From positions 1 through 64,000 of the forward strand of contig NZ_WTTB01000001.1 in assembly GCF_009828835.1 (NCBI RefSeq): a DNA stretch of 64,000 nucleotides, given 5' to 3'. This DNA is from Erysipelothrix urinaevulpis. GTDB lineage: Bacteria; Bacillota_I; Bacilli_A; Erysipelotrichales; Erysipelotrichaceae. Shown piece by piece: positions 63,625-64,000 of the stretch (its first letter is position 1; each line of letters opens with the position of its first letter). A program made the position numbers and the translations under genes. The notes beneath the pieces are model-generated. The model was given only the letters and a program-made list of their open reading frames with translations. It was not told where the DNA came from and ran no database searches.

Positions 63625-64000
63625 ATGGAAAAAGAAAAATACTATATAACAACCGCTATTGCATATACATCAGCAAAGCCACACATTGGAAATATCTATG
63701 AGATCGTTTTAACCGATGCGATTGCTCGATTTAAACGTGCACAAGGTTATGATGTATACTTTCAAACAGGAACTGATGAACATGGTCAAAAAATAGAGGA
63801 TTATGCAAGTAAAAATAACACACAACCTAAAGAATACGTTGATAATATTGCAGGAATAATTCGTGGATTATTTGATTTAATGAATGTATCATATGATGGG
63901 TTTGTTCGAACAACGGATGTTAGTCATAAAGAAGAAGTTCAAAAAATATTTAAAAAACTATTTGAACAAGATGATTTGTACAAAGGGTTTTATGAAGGCT
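63625..64000 (+). CDS. metG: Methionyl-tRNA synthetase (5' part, runs off the window)
   Basis: The first 125 residues are present. MEKEKYYITTAIAYTSAKPHIGNIYEIV has the class I HIGH motif (PHIGN), then DAIARFKRAQGYDVYFQTGTDEHGQKI, the classic MetRS segment. It charges tRNA-Met. ggagg lies nine bases before the ATG. The remaining about 75% lies beyond base 64000. Confidence 0.93.
   Translation, partial: MEKEKYYITTAIAYTSAKPHIGNIYEIVLTDAIARFKRAQGYDVYFQTGTDEHGQKIEDYASKNNTQPKEYVDNIAGIIRGLFDLMNVSYDGFVRTTDVSHKEEVQKIFKKLFEQDDLYKGFYEG

Overview
The window is the replication-origin region of a low-GC, Gram-positive (Bacillota) chromosome. A dnaA gene (50076-51443, minus), clusters of DnaA boxes on both sides of it, dnaN, recF, gyrB, gyrA, rpmH, rnpA and yidC are all present. 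Genes left of about 51.5 kb run mostly on the minus strand and genes right of it on the plus strand, which is the co-directional layout expected around a bidirectional origin. Low GC, strong Shine-Dalgarno sites, a mevalonate-pathway gene (mvaS), a delta subunit of RNA polymerase with a short tail, and reduced versions of the usual Bacillus gene clusters suggest Erysipelotrichia, possibly near Erysipelothrix. That placement is inferred from gene content, not from a database search.

Layout. At 0.2-7.2 kb lies an accessory region. It holds a small membrane-anchored protein, a mannose-family PTS operon with a FrlB-like SIS deglycase and a GntR regulator (its EIIB gene carries a 2-bp frameshift), and a two-gene AbiEi/AbiEii-like module behind a perfect 29-bp inverted repeat. 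At 7.3-25 kb are core metabolism and translation genes: HAD phosphatase, murA, a formate/nitrite channel, fba, pyrG with a CTP-type attenuator, rpoE, DUF1934, pepP, an HD phosphohydrolase, gltX, mvaS, darA, ychF, DUF951, folD, dtd, rarA and an ABC exporter. At 25-31.9 kb is a miaA-mutL-mutS operon headed by a PTS EIICB-like membrane protein that has lost its catalytic residues. At 31.9-40.3 kb are rodA, nadK, a CYTH protein, dnaX-recR plus an unrecognised protein, a sortase, a TadA-GNAT fusion, the SRP RNA and a Cof-type phosphatase. At 40.4-52 kb is the origin block: serS with a T-box leader, gyrA, gyrB, recF, yaaA, a MerR regulator, dnaN and dnaA, then the main origin. At 52-64 kb, on the plus strand, are rpmH, rnpA, yidC, khpB, pth, mfd, rqcP, divIC, a Nudix gene (minus), tmk, holB, rsmI, guaC, a Fur-family regulator, a small membrane protein and the start of metG.

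How the parts work together. The origin block supplies initiation (dnaA, bipartite oriC), the clamp and clamp loader (dnaN, dnaX, holB), supercoiling (gyrAB) and repair (recF, recR, mutSL, mfd, rarA). Four parS-like palindromes at 36.5, 39.5 (two) and 41.7 kb mark the region for ParB, although parAB is not in the window. The rpmH-rnpA-yidC-khpB and pth-mfd-rqcP-divIC groups couple translation, membrane insertion, ribosome rescue and division.

The most unusual items are: the AbiE-like module with its promoter buried in a perfect inverted repeat and flanked by near-identical terminators; the motif-less EIICB-like protein leading the mismatch-repair operon; a parS site inside the serS T-box leader; a candidate -1 slippery site in dnaX just before the tau-specific domain; and the broken EIIB in an otherwise intact Amadori-sugar-type PTS operon.
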